Below are positions 55,162 through 63,391 of a stretch of 64,000 nucleotides of DNA, one piece after another (position 1 is the stretch's first letter; every line of letters starts with the position of its first letter). The stretch spans positions 1-64,000 of the forward strand of contig NZ_JAFFJX010000006.1 of NCBI RefSeq assembly GCF_016924755.1, written 5' to 3'. Made by a program: the position numbers and the translations under genes. Source of the stretch: Longitalea arenae (GTDB lineage: Bacteria > Bacteroidota > Bacteroidia > Chitinophagales > Chitinophagaceae). The notes below the pieces were generated by a model, which saw nothing but the letters and a program-made list of their open reading frames with translations, did no database searches and was not told where the DNA came from.

Positions 55162-58125
55162 ATGAAAAAAATGAAAAGAATCCTACTTTTCGGGAAGTCG
55201 ATACTTCCTGCCTGCCTTCTTTTTACCTGCACTCTTGGCTTTGCCCAGGTTACCCAAAAATGGGTGAAGCGCGAAAACGGCGTTGGTAATGTCCGCGACC
55301 AGCCAACCGGGATGGTAGTGGATCATAAAGGAAATGTGATTGTAACCGGGTATGGTGATGGCAGTGGCGCCAATGCTAATTTTACCACTATTAAATATGA
55401 CGATGACGGAGACTTAAAATGGATCAGGAGATATAATGGTCCCGGCAACGGCAGCGATATTGCGACTGCCATAGCAACGGACTGCAGCGGCAATGTGTAT
55501 GTAACAGGATCGAGTTGGGGGAACGGAACATCCAGTGATTATACAACTATCAAATACGCCGGGAATGGAGATACCTTGTGGGTAAGACGGTTTAATACTC
55601 AGGGAAACGGAGAAGATCAGGCATTTGCCATGGCGGTAGACGATGATGAACATGTGTATGTTACCGGCATAACGGGCGCCGATCACTGGTCAATCGGGGA
55701 TATTACCACCGTTAAGTATGACAATGACGGAGATACCCTGTGGGTACGAAGTTATAATGGTGCAGTGAACGGGCGCGATGAGCCTGCCGCCATTGCCGTG
55801 GACAAACAGGGCAATGTGTATGTAGCAGGATACACTTATGGCAGTGGAACCTACGCCGACTATATCACCATTAAATATAACGCCAATGGCGATCAGCAAT
55901 GGATAAACACCTATGATGGGCCTGTAAATCATCACGACAGGGCAAAAGCCCTGGCCGTTGACGACAACGGCAATGTGTATGTAACGGGTTTCATCACCAC
56001 CGTTGTAAATGAGTGGGCAAATTACAGCAACGTTGCAACCATCAAATACAATGCAGCGGGCCACCAGCAATGGGTTACCTTTTATGACAACAAGGATCAC
56101 GACGAGCCCAATGCCATGGCTGTAGATGGTTCAGGCAACGTGTACATAACCGGGTTGACCGGCACTGTTGACGAAGATGACGACAATGACTACCTCACCA
56201 TTAAATACAATACAGCAGGCGTGCAGTTGTGGGCGTCTATTTATAAAAGTCCCGGCCGTGATTACAGCGCCTGGGCCACAGACCTGATGCTCGACGCAGC
56301 CGGAAACGTATATATAACAGGCGGCCTTTCCATATGGGAAGCAATAGACTATGTTACCGTTAAATACAACACCAATGGCGAGCAGCAATGGGCAGCCATT
56401 TTTGACGGTTTAAATAACCGTGACAGAGCAATGGCCATTGGTATGGACGCAGCCGGTAACATATATGTCACCGGACAAAGCACGGAGGACTATACCACTG
56501 TTAAATACAATGCCAATGGCGTGCAGCAATGGGTAACAAGGCATAATGGCCAGAACGATGTTGAAAAAGGAGGCAACGACGGGGCAGCTGCCCTTGCCCT
56601 GGATGAGGATGGCAACGTGCATGTTACCGGACATATCACCCTGCATGAGACCGGAACAGACTACGGCACCTATAAGTATGATCCGGATGGAAATGTACGC
56701 TGGGAAAAAACATATAACGGCACAGCCTTTAATTATGATTTTGCCCAGGCCATAGCAACGGATGGCGACGGAAACGTGTATGTAACGGGGATCAGTGTTG
56801 CGCCCGGAACAGGAGAAGACTATGCTACTGTTAAGTACGGTAAAAATGGCAATACAAAGTGGATAAAAAGATATAATGGCCCTGGAAATTATCTGGATCA
56901 TGGATACGCCCTGGCTGTAGATCCACATGGAAATGTTTATGTAACAGGCAGGAGCTGCAGTGGAACTACCGTGAACGCTACCGAGGACTATGCCACGATC
57001 AAGTACGATAAAAATGGCAATGAATTATGGGTGCGGCGGTATAATGGCCCTGCTAACAACAGGGATTGGGCAAGCGCCATTGCGGTGGACCATGTTGGTA
57101 ATGTGTATGTAACCGGGCTGAGCACGGGCATTGGCAGCGGCCTCGACTATACCACCATTAAATATGACGCCAATGGAAATCAGTTATGGGTGGCCAGGTA
57201 CAATGGCCCGGCTGATGCGGATGACAGCCCGGTAGCCCTGGTGCTGGATGCTGCCGGTAATGTATATATTACCGGCACCAGTTATGGCGACGGCGCCGAC
57301 TATGCCACTATTAAATACAATGCGGCGGGCGTGCAGCAGTGGGTGGCCAGGTATGCCGCTGCGGCCGGAAGTACCGACAGAGCCACCGACATAGCCGTAG
57401 ATGCTTCTGGTAATGTGTATGTGACAGGCGACAGTAATGGCAATACAGACCCCTCGGACTTTGGCACGGGAGATTATACTACTATAAAGTATGATGCCAA
57501 TGGTATTGAGCTGTGGGTGGCCAGGTACGACGGGTTTCATAATATTGATTATGCCAATGCACTCGCGTTGGATGCCCAGGGTAATGTATATGTAACAGGA
57601 GCCAGCCGGGGTAACCTACAATATGAGGACTATGCCACCGTTAAATACAATGCAGCCGGCGTGCAGCAATGGGTAGCCAGGTATAATGGGCCATATACAG
57701 GTGGTAATTATCATTCGAACTTCACTGATGTTGCCAACGACATTGCCGTAGACGGTAACGGCCATGTATACGTAACAGGATATACAGTAGGCGAAGGAAC
57801 CTTACTCGATTATACCACCATCAAATACGAACAAACGCCGGTATTAACGAGATCCGCTTTGCAACCTGCAGAGCAGGTATCTGCCAAACTGAATGTAAAA
57901 GCTTTTCCCAATGCATTTACAGAATACATCAATCTGCAATGGAGCGGCAGTGATAAGCCGGTAACAATTACGATCACGGATATGCTGGGCAAACTGGTTG
58001 AAAAAAGGACCGGTCTTGCTTCCGGTGGCAATTTGAGAACGGGTTATCATTTTTCGCCGGGGATTTACTTTGCCGAAATAGTGCAGGGGGCTGAAAAGCT
58101 GGTGATAAAGCTGATCAAGAAGTAA
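55162..58125 (+). CDS. secreted SBBP-repeat propeller protein with T9SS type A sorting domain, tandem paralogue
   Basis: The protein has 987 residues. Signal peptide (ILPACLLFTCTLGFAQ), mature start VTQKWVKRENG, 16 SBBP repeats with the same order as the preceding gene including a TYKY variant in the ninth, and a nearly identical C-terminal sorting domain (KAFPNAFTEYINLQW, DMLGKLVEKRTGLAS). It arose from tandem duplication of the upstream gene and then diverged, chiefly in the loops between repeat cores. An octamer array begins directly after its stop codon. Confidence 0.92.
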   Translation: MKKMKRILLFGKSILPACLLFTCTLGFAQVTQKWVKRENGVGNVRDQPTGMVVDHKGNVIVTGYGDGSGANANFTTIKYDDDGDLKWIRRYNGPGNGSDIATAIATDCSGNVYVTGSSWGNGTSSDYTTIKYAGNGDTLWVRRFNTQGNGEDQAFAMAVDDDEHVYVTGITGADHWSIGDITTVKYDNDGDTLWVRSYNGAVNGRDEPAAIAVDKQGNVYVAGYTYGSGTYADYITIKYNANGDQQWINTYDGPVNHHDRAKALAVDDNGNVYVTGFITTVVNEWANYSNVATIKYNAAGHQQWVTFYDNKDHDEPNAMAVDGSGNVYITGLTGTVDEDDDNDYLTIKYNTAGVQLWASIYKSPGRDYSAWATDLMLDAAGNVYITGGLSIWEAIDYVTVKYNTNGEQQWAAIFDGLNNRDRAMAIGMDAAGNIYVTGQSTEDYTTVKYNANGVQQWVTRHNGQNDVEKGGNDGAAALALDEDGNVHVTGHITLHETGTDYGTYKYDPDGNVRWEKTYNGTAFNYDFAQAIATDGDGNVYVTGISVAPGTGEDYATVKYGKNGNTKWIKRYNGPGNYLDHGYALAVDPHGNVYVTGRSCSGTTVNATEDYATIKYDKNGNELWVRRYNGPANNRDWASAIAVDHVGNVYVTGLSTGIGSGLDYTTIKYDANGNQLWVARYNGPADADDSPVALVLDAAGNVYITGTSYGDGADYATIKYNAAGVQQWVARYAAAAGSTDRATDIAVDASGNVYVTGDSNGNTDPSDFGTGDYTTIKYDANGIELWVARYDGFHNIDYANALALDAQGNVYVTGASRGNLQYEDYATVKYNAAGVQQWVARYNGPYTGGNYHSNFTDVANDIAVDGNGHVYVTGYTVGEGTLLDYTTIKYEQTPVLTRSALQPAEQVSAKLNVKAFPNAFTEYINLQWSGSDKPVTITITDMLGKLVEKRTGLASGGNLRTGYHFSPGIYFAEIVQGAEKLVIKLIKK

Positions 58126-58311
58126 TTTGGCAATGTGATAATTTGACAATGTGATAATTTGATAATGTGATAATTTGATAATTGGGTTCCCTGATTTCGG
58201 AACAGCTGGCAGAATGCCAAGCTCGCTGCTGCACCTCAGGTATGTTAAAAACGATCGGACGGCAGCCCAGGCATTATCACATTATCAAATTATCGAATTA
58301 TCACATTAGCT
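58126..58311. repeat. inverted octamer arrays flanking a 90-bp core
   Basis: Seven exact-length octamers TKTGRYAA (58126-58181) start at the base after the SBBP stop codon. A unique core follows, then five reverse-complement octamers (CATTATCA, AATTATCG, CATTAGCT type, 58272-58311). The left and right arms could fold into a long imperfect hairpin. The Crp gene promoter overlaps the right edge. Confidence 0.93.
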
Positions 58312-58318
58312 ATTTAGC

Positions 58319-58326
58319 TAATTTTG
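58319..58326 (+). promoter_or_regulatory. -7 promoter element deciding the Crp/Fnr start
   Basis: TAATTTTG is an exact TAnnTTTG, 5 bases before ATG 58332, implying an almost leaderless transcript and excluding the frame's earlier start at 58182. Confidence 0.6.
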
Positions 58327-58331
58327 CATTC

Positions 58332-59030
58332 ATGTCAGCAGATCAAAAATGGCTGTTAATACGCAATTACGATCTATGGTCGCATTTGACGGATGAAGAA
58401 TATCTCGAGCTTCATGTAGTGAACCATTTTATTGAAGTGCCTAAAGGCGATTATATTTACTTTGAGGCTTTTCATCACAACAAGATCTATTTTGTAAAAG
58501 AAGGCTATATCCGCATTGGATACATTGATGAAAGCGGCCGCGAAGTGATCAGGGAGATCGTTCAGCAAGGGGAATTCTTTGGCCAGGTGACCCTGGAAAA
58601 AAATAACCTGAACGGCGAATTTGCCCAGGCCTATAAAAGCGCCGTATGTCTTTGCGCTTTTTCGATCGACGATTTTCAGCAATTACTGCGGAAAAAACCT
58701 TCCCTGGCTTTACAATACAGTAAACAGGTAGGGACTAAGCTAAGAACCATCGAGAACCGGCTGCTCAACCTGCTGAACAAAGATGTGAAAACACGCCTGG
58801 TCCATTTCTTGTGGCAGCTGCTGCAAAAGAACAGCGATACCATCACCAATTCGGTTTGTATACCCAATTATCTTACCCACGAAGACATTGCCAACCTGAT
58901 AGGATCGAGCCGGCAAACCGTTACCACCCTTATCAATGAATTGACAGCAGAAGGGCTTCTTCAATTCAACCGTTCGGAGATCTGTTTTCCGGATGTTAAA
59001 AAACTTCAAAACCAGGGAACTGTCGTGTAG
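58332..59030 (+). CDS. Crp/Fnr-family transcriptional regulator
   Basis: The protein has 232 residues from ATG 58332. The cyclic-nucleotide-binding-like beta-roll (about 20-130: EVPKGDYIYFEAFHHNKIYF, GYIRIGYIDESGREVIREI, GEFFGQVTLE) is followed by the dimer helix and a winged helix (YLTHEDIANLIGSSRQTVT, TLINELTAEGLLQF). It lacks the Cys cluster of FNR and the exact cAMP-binding residues of CRP, so its effector is unknown. It lies 71 bases upstream of the YHS gene in the same direction and may control the YHS-DoxX-YceI group. Confidence 0.9.
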   Translation: MSADQKWLLIRNYDLWSHLTDEEYLELHVVNHFIEVPKGDYIYFEAFHHNKIYFVKEGYIRIGYIDESGREVIREIVQQGEFFGQVTLEKNNLNGEFAQAYKSAVCLCAFSIDDFQQLLRKKPSLALQYSKQVGTKLRTIENRLLNLLNKDVKTRLVHFLWQLLQKNSDTITNSVCIPNYLTHEDIANLIGSSRQTVTTLINELTAEGLLQFNRSEICFPDVKKLQNQGTVV

Positions 59031-59101
59031 CCGACCAAACCCGCGTAGCCGCCCATTTAGTTTTGTGCAGTCATTAATTGTCTCACTTTAATCAAAAAGT
59101 C

Positions 59102-59575
59102 ATGAAGCATTTGATCACTGCCATCTTCTTTTTAGCGCTGAAAGCCGGTATCAGTTATTCCCATGCCCAGGATAAAGACCCGCTTACAAAACATTATAAC
59201 CTCGAAAACAAGCTGGCCATACAGGGGTATGATCCGGTCGCCTATTTCAACCAGAATAAGCCGGTTAAGGGCAGTAAAGAGCTGGCTGTATTTCACCAGG
59301 GCGCGGTTTATTATTTCTCCTCTGATGCCAATAAAGCCGCCTTTAAAAAAGACCCGCTGAAATATGAACCGCAATACGGCGGCTGGTGTGCATATGCCAT
59401 GGGCAATAAAGGCGAAAAGGTTCCCATCGATCCGGAAACTTTCAAGATCGTCAATGGCAAGCTATACCTGTTCTATAACAAACTCCTGAATAATACGCTT
59501 CCCAAATGGAATAAAGACGAGGCAGGCTTGAAAAAGAATGCGGATCTCAACTGGACAAAGATCATTAAAAGCTAG
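59102..59575 (+). CDS. secreted YHS-domain protein
   Basis: The protein has 157 residues from ATG 59102 (an upstream in-frame start at 59078 would precede the signal peptide). Signal peptide LITAIFFLALKAGISYSHAQ. The YHS-like domain: LAIQGYDPVAYFNQNKPVKG, VYYFSSDANKAAFKKDPLKY, PQYGGWCAYAM. Such domains may bind metal or act in detoxification; the family's function is not established. Followed after 77 bases by a DoxX gene. Confidence 0.88.
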   Translation: MKHLITAIFFLALKAGISYSHAQDKDPLTKHYNLENKLAIQGYDPVAYFNQNKPVKGSKELAVFHQGAVYYFSSDANKAAFKKDPLKYEPQYGGWCAYAMGNKGEKVPIDPETFKIVNGKLYLFYNKLLNNTLPKWNKDEAGLKKNADLNWTKIIKS

Positions 59576-59592
59576 CTGAATAGTCTCCAGGA

Positions 59593-59624
59593 AACCGTGA
59601 CACGGTTTGAACCGTGCCACGGTT
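59593..59624. promoter_or_regulatory. two tandem 15-bp palindromes upstream of doxX, possible operator
   Basis: AACCGTG-A-CACGGTT (59593-59607) and AACCGTG-C-CACGGTT (59610-59624) are both perfect 7+1+7 palindromes separated by TG, 28 bases before the DoxX start. No T tract follows, so a terminator is less likely than a protein-binding site. Confidence 0.5.
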
Positions 59625-59652
59625 ACACACTTCAATTTAAAACAACCAGACC

Positions 59653-60039
59653 ATGAAAGGTACTACTATCTTCTACTGGGCACTTCGTGTAGTGGCAGCA
59701 CTAATAATGCTGCAGACCCTGTATTTCAAATTCACCGCACATGAACAGTCGGTGGCTTTATTTACGCAGCTGGGCATGGAACCCTGGGGCCGCATCGGTA
59801 TCGGCATCCTGGAATTGATCGCCGCTGTATTGATATTGTATCCGCGAACAACAGGGTGGGGAGCTGCGTTGGGATTGGGGCTGATGAGCGGTGCTTTATT
59901 TTTCCATTTAACCATCTTAGGTATTATAGTCGATGGAGATGCAGTATTGTTCATCTATGCACTTATCACTTTCGTATGCTGTGTGATTCTGTTCATCAGG
60001 TACCGTAATCAGCTGTTACGGGTGGTAGGGAAACAGTAG
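59653..60039 (+). CDS. DoxX-family membrane protein
   Basis: The protein has 128 residues with four membrane helices (WALRVVAALIMLQTLYFKF, IGIGILELIAAVLILYP, GAALGLGLMSGALFFHL, FIYALITFVCCVILFI). The FKFT near helix 1 and the helix spacing are those of DoxX-like proteins. Members are linked to thiol or quinone stress, but the activity here is unknown. A short-word array begins right after the stop. Confidence 0.85.
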   Translation: MKGTTIFYWALRVVAALIMLQTLYFKFTAHEQSVALFTQLGMEPWGRIGIGILELIAAVLILYPRTTGWGAALGLGLMSGALFFHLTILGIIVDGDAVLFIYALITFVCCVILFIRYRNQLLRVVGKQ

Positions 60040-60208
60040 CAGTTCAAAGTTCGCAGTTGGCAGTTGGTAACCGGCAACTGGTAACCGGCAACCGTCAACT
60101 GGCAACCGGTAACTGGTAACCGGCAACCGTCAACTGGTAACCGGCAACTGGTAACTGTTAACTGGTAACCGGCACCTCCTGGTAACCGGCACCTGGTAAC
60201 CCGGCACC
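60040..60208 (+). repeat. heptamer array (AGTTNNN then CYGGYAA) after the DoxX stop codon
   Basis: Directly after the TAG stop come AGTTCAA, AGTTCGC, AGTTGGC words, then from 60064 about fifteen heptamers mostly CYGGYAA (some CCGTCAA, CTGTTAA), decaying to about 60208. The same heptamer forms the pure array at 43981-44106. Confidence 0.93.
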
Positions 60209-60298
60209 TTTTTAGGGAATTTTTTCCCCACCTTGTGTTAAAAAAATTAACAAACGAATTGAATAACAAGGGGTATTTTACATTAAAAGGATTTTTAT

Positions 60299-60856
60299 AT
60301 GAAGTGCTTCACAGGTCTTATGATCACATTATTGGCATGCTGTGATTTGTATTCTCAACACTATGTACCTGTCGATAGTTCTTCTGAAGTTTCTTTCAAA
60401 ATAAAGAACCTTGGATTCAATACAACCGGCTCTTTTAGCGGCCTGGCGGGCACTATAACCTTTCTGCCCGATAGTATGGCTGGCTGTAATTTTGATGTAC
60501 ATATAGATGCCAGTTCAGTAAACACCGGGGTTGACAAACGCGATGAGCACCTTCGCCGAGCCGATTTCTTTGATGTCAAAAATCACCCGCAGATCAGGTT
60601 CGTATCTGAAAAAATAAATACTACCAAAAAGAACGGAACATTATTTGTTTCCGGTAAGCTGACCATAAAAGGAATAACAAAGGATATAGCATTTCCTTTT
60701 ACGGCGCAGCCTATTGAGAACGGATACTTATTTACAGGGGAATTCACGATGAACCGGCGGGATTTTAACATAGGCGCAGGAAGTACAATAAGTGATCGTC
60801 TAACGGTTATGTTAAAGGTGGTCGCCAGAGCGGAAGCAACGACAGTTAAACAGTAA
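60299..60856 (+). CDS. secreted YceI-family protein
   Basis: The protein has 185 residues, signal peptide ending near DLYSQ. The YceI lipocalin-like barrel is shown by SSEVSFKIKNLGFNTTGSFS, VDKRDEHLRRADFFDVKNHP, GTLFVSGKLTIKGITKDIAF and FTMNRRDFNIGAG. The family binds isoprenoid-type lipids in the periplasm. It is probably in its own unit or the beginning of the DinB operon 61 bases downstream. Confidence 0.9.
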   Translation: MKCFTGLMITLLACCDLYSQHYVPVDSSSEVSFKIKNLGFNTTGSFSGLAGTITFLPDSMAGCNFDVHIDASSVNTGVDKRDEHLRRADFFDVKNHPQIRFVSEKINTTKKNGTLFVSGKLTIKGITKDIAFPFTAQPIENGYLFTGEFTMNRRDFNIGAGSTISDRLTVMLKVVARAEATTVKQ

Positions 60857-60917
60857 AAATCAGGAACGGAAATTCTTAATTGAAAAATAATATTATTTTT
60901 AGGAACAAAACCGACCA

Positions 60918-61418
60918 ATGCAATTACAACAAGCTGTAAATACAATTTTTGTACAATTATCTGACTCGCTCAGCCAGTTGTCGCAAGCGCAGTACAGCCA
61001 ATCGTGTAAAACACTTTTCAATAATACGATTGGTCAGCATGTGCGGCATATTATTGAGCTGTTTCAATGCCTTGAGAACGGATATGAGACAGGTATCGTT
61101 AATTATGAAAAACGTAAGCGCGACACATTGATTGAATCGGACAAGGAGCTGGCGGGTCGCTTGTTGCTGGAAATTCACCGGGGTTTGGGCAAACCGAACA
61201 AAACCCTTACCCTGGAAGCCTGTTATGATGATCATGTAACCGACTCCATTGCCATTGAAACAAATTATTTCCGCGAGGTGGCCTATAACCTCGAACATAC
61301 GATCCATCACATGGCCCTGATACGGGTAGGCATTACTGAAATTTCGAACATTCAATTACCAGATGATTTCGGGGTAGCTTCTTCTACCGTTAAGTATCGT
61401 AAACAATGTGCACAGTAA
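60918..61418 (+). CDS. DinB-family protein
   Basis: The protein has 166 residues, mostly helical. The DinB/YfiT-like four-helix bundle is indicated by NTIGQHVRHIIELFQCLENG, ETNYFREVAYNLEHTIHHMALIR; the His residues are those that bind a metal in the family. Many members are thiol transferases; the role here is unknown. Its end overlaps the NRDE gene by 13 bases. Confidence 0.85.
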   Translation: MQLQQAVNTIFVQLSDSLSQLSQAQYSQSCKTLFNNTIGQHVRHIIELFQCLENGYETGIVNYEKRKRDTLIESDKELAGRLLLEIHRGLGKPNKTLTLEACYDDHVTDSIAIETNYFREVAYNLEHTIHHMALIRVGITEISNIQLPDDFGVASSTVKYRKQCAQ

Positions 61419-62134
61419 CCTTTATTCCGGTAAGGGATAATATATATATTACATCCAACCGCGATGAAAAGCATTGGCGTTCCAATGCATTACCGCCAGG
61501 CATACATGCCGGTCAGTCAGGCAACCTCTTATTCCCGAAAGACGGAGATGCCGGAGGTACCTGGATCGCCGCCCATGAGAACGGTCATGCGATCGTATTT
61601 CTGAACGGGGCATTCGTTCGTCATACGCCGCAACCACCGTATCGCAAAAGCCGGGGGCTTATCCTGCTCGACCTGCTGGATGATGCCACCGATCCGGTGC
61701 AGCGTTTCAAAGAGATATCGCTGGACGGGATAGAACCGTTCACCGCCGTTGTGTGGATGGGCCGGTTGTTTGAATGCCGTTGGGATGGTGAAAAAAAACA
61801 TATGACCCCTTTGGCGGCCACTGCGCCGCATATCTGGTCATCGGCAACCCTCTACGATGAGAAAGTGGTCAAAAAAAGAAAAAGCTGGTTCAATAAATGG
61901 CTGCAAAAACATCCGGCGCCCACGCCTGACGATATTCTGCATTTTCACCAGTTCACCGGTGATGGCGACGCCCACAACGACCTGCGCATGAACCGGAACG
62001 GACAGGTATTTACTGTTAGCGTTACGCAACTGGCGCTGACCGATGAAATAACCCGGATGCATTACCTTGATCTCAAAAACAACAACGCTTTCACCGAACA
62101 ATTAATAGTTGAAAAAACAATGGCAGGCCGATAA
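61406..62134 (+). CDS. NRDE-family (TANGO2-like) protein
   Basis: The protein has 242 residues. It starts MCTVTFIPVRDNIYITSNRDEK, containing the family-defining NRDE motif and the N-terminal Cys2 shared with Ntn-type hydrolases. GGTWIAAHENGHAIVFLNGAF and RKSRGLILLDLL continue the pattern. The family is linked to secretion and membrane lipids in eukaryotes; bacterial function is unsettled. It overlaps DinB by 13 bases and the next gene by 1 base (TAATG). Confidence 0.88.
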   Translation: MCTVTFIPVRDNIYITSNRDEKHWRSNALPPGIHAGQSGNLLFPKDGDAGGTWIAAHENGHAIVFLNGAFVRHTPQPPYRKSRGLILLDLLDDATDPVQRFKEISLDGIEPFTAVVWMGRLFECRWDGEKKHMTPLAATAPHIWSSATLYDEKVVKKRKSWFNKWLQKHPAPTPDDILHFHQFTGDGDAHNDLRMNRNGQVFTVSVTQLALTDEITRMHYLDLKNNNAFTEQLIVEKTMAGR

Positions 62135-63198
62135 TGAACAGTTTACAACGCATCCTGCACCGACCGTTTTTTATTAAGTTACTGAACTGGGAATACTGGA
62201 GTTTTAATAGTGTATATCTGCTGATCTACCCGGTATGGATATTACTGTGCCTCCGTGCCCGGTCCTTCTTTTTCTTTGCCGCTTCCAATCCCTCCATTAA
62301 AAATGGCGGCTTTTTATGCGAAAGCAAAAAAGACATTATTGCCATCATTCCACCGCAATACCATCCACCCACCGCTTTCTTTTCCATACCGGCCAATGGC
62401 GATATGGTAGTACGCGACCTGAAAAGGGCAGGCCTGCAGTTTCCCCTTATTGGCAAGCCCAATATCGGCGGCCGCGGCCGCGGGGTAAAAGTATTACGTG
62501 ATGAAGCCGATGTAAGAAACTATGCGCGTACGGCCTATCTCGACTTTCACATCCAGGAGTTCGTTCCGTGGAAGAATGAAGCCGGCATTTTTTACGTGCG
62601 TTATCCCGGTGAAGAAAAAGGCAGGATCACCGGCATTGTAGGTAAACAATTTTTATCGGTGACCGGCGATGGAAAACATACGCTGCTGCAGTTACTGCAA
62701 AAAGACAAACGGGCGCTTATGTACCTGCCGAGCCTGCAAAAGATCCACGGTGAACGGATGAACCTGGTATTACCGCCCGGCGAAAAAATGATCGTTTCTC
62801 CCTTTGGTAATCATGCCCGGGGTTCTAAATTCCTCGATGAAAGCCACCTGGCCGATGAAGCCCTGACCAATGTCATGGATTCCATTTGTAAGATGATCCC
62901 TGAATTTTATTTTGGCCGGCTCGATATCCGCTACGATACCTGGGAAGCCATGAAGCAGGGCAAAAACTTTTCGATCATAGAAGTGAATGGGGCAGGGGCA
63001 GAACCAACCCATATTTATGACCCGGCACACTCCATATTCTTTGCCTGGAAAGAGATCGTACGGCACTGGATCATACTCTACCGCATCAGTCGCATGAACC
63101 ATAAGAAAGGACATCGTTACCTTAGCTGGCGCGAAGGCATCGCTATGTTCCGCGAAGACCGGGAATGGTCGAGGAAACTGGCGGCGATGACGGAGTAA
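62134..63198 (+). CDS. ATP-grasp-type ligase-like protein
   Basis: The protein has 354 residues. A short N-terminal region with one hydrophobic helix (VYLLIYPVWILLCL) precedes an ATP-grasp-like domain: FPLIGKPNIGGRGRGVKVL (ATP loop with Lys), FHIQEFVPWKNEAGIFYVRY, GRLDIRYDTWEAM and the metal-binding FSIIEVNGAGAEPTHIYDP. Close matches are often named D-Ala-D-Ala-ligase-like, but the substrate is not known. Its ATG overlaps the NRDE stop, so it is the third gene of a tightly coupled operon. Confidence 0.82.
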   Translation: MNSLQRILHRPFFIKLLNWEYWSFNSVYLLIYPVWILLCLRARSFFFFAASNPSIKNGGFLCESKKDIIAIIPPQYHPPTAFFSIPANGDMVVRDLKRAGLQFPLIGKPNIGGRGRGVKVLRDEADVRNYARTAYLDFHIQEFVPWKNEAGIFYVRYPGEEKGRITGIVGKQFLSVTGDGKHTLLQLLQKDKRALMYLPSLQKIHGERMNLVLPPGEKMIVSPFGNHARGSKFLDESHLADEALTNVMDSICKMIPEFYFGRLDIRYDTWEAMKQGKNFSIIEVNGAGAEPTHIYDPAHSIFFAWKEIVRHWIILYRISRMNHKKGHRYLSWREGIAMFREDREWSRKLAAMTE

Positions 63199-63340
63199 AC
63201 AAATTAGCTAATCTGCTAATGTGCTAATTTGCTAATGCTTCAAGGCCGTGCGGTCGTAAAAATCGAAGGTCATGGGTACAACAGGATTCAGTCCTGTATT
63301 CATTAGCACATCAGCACATTAGCAAATCAGCACATTGGCT
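63199..63340. repeat. inverted octamer arrays after the ATP-grasp stop codon
   Basis: Four octamers of TNTGCTAA type (63204-63235) begin 5 bases after the stop; a ~63-bp unique core follows; five reverse-complement octamers (CATTAGCA, CATCAGCA, AATCAGCA, CATTGGCT) fill 63301-63340. The architecture equals that at 58126-58311 with a one-base change in the word (GATAA versus GCTAA). Confidence 0.93.
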
Positions 63341-63391
63341 ATTACCATTCACAACGTTGGAAATTTGTATATAAGAATCTTTATAACCGGC

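Noticed and set aside
58126-58311. MITE or IS remnant
   Set aside because: No transposase, no terminal-repeat ends of fixed sequence and no target-site duplication; arms are word arrays.
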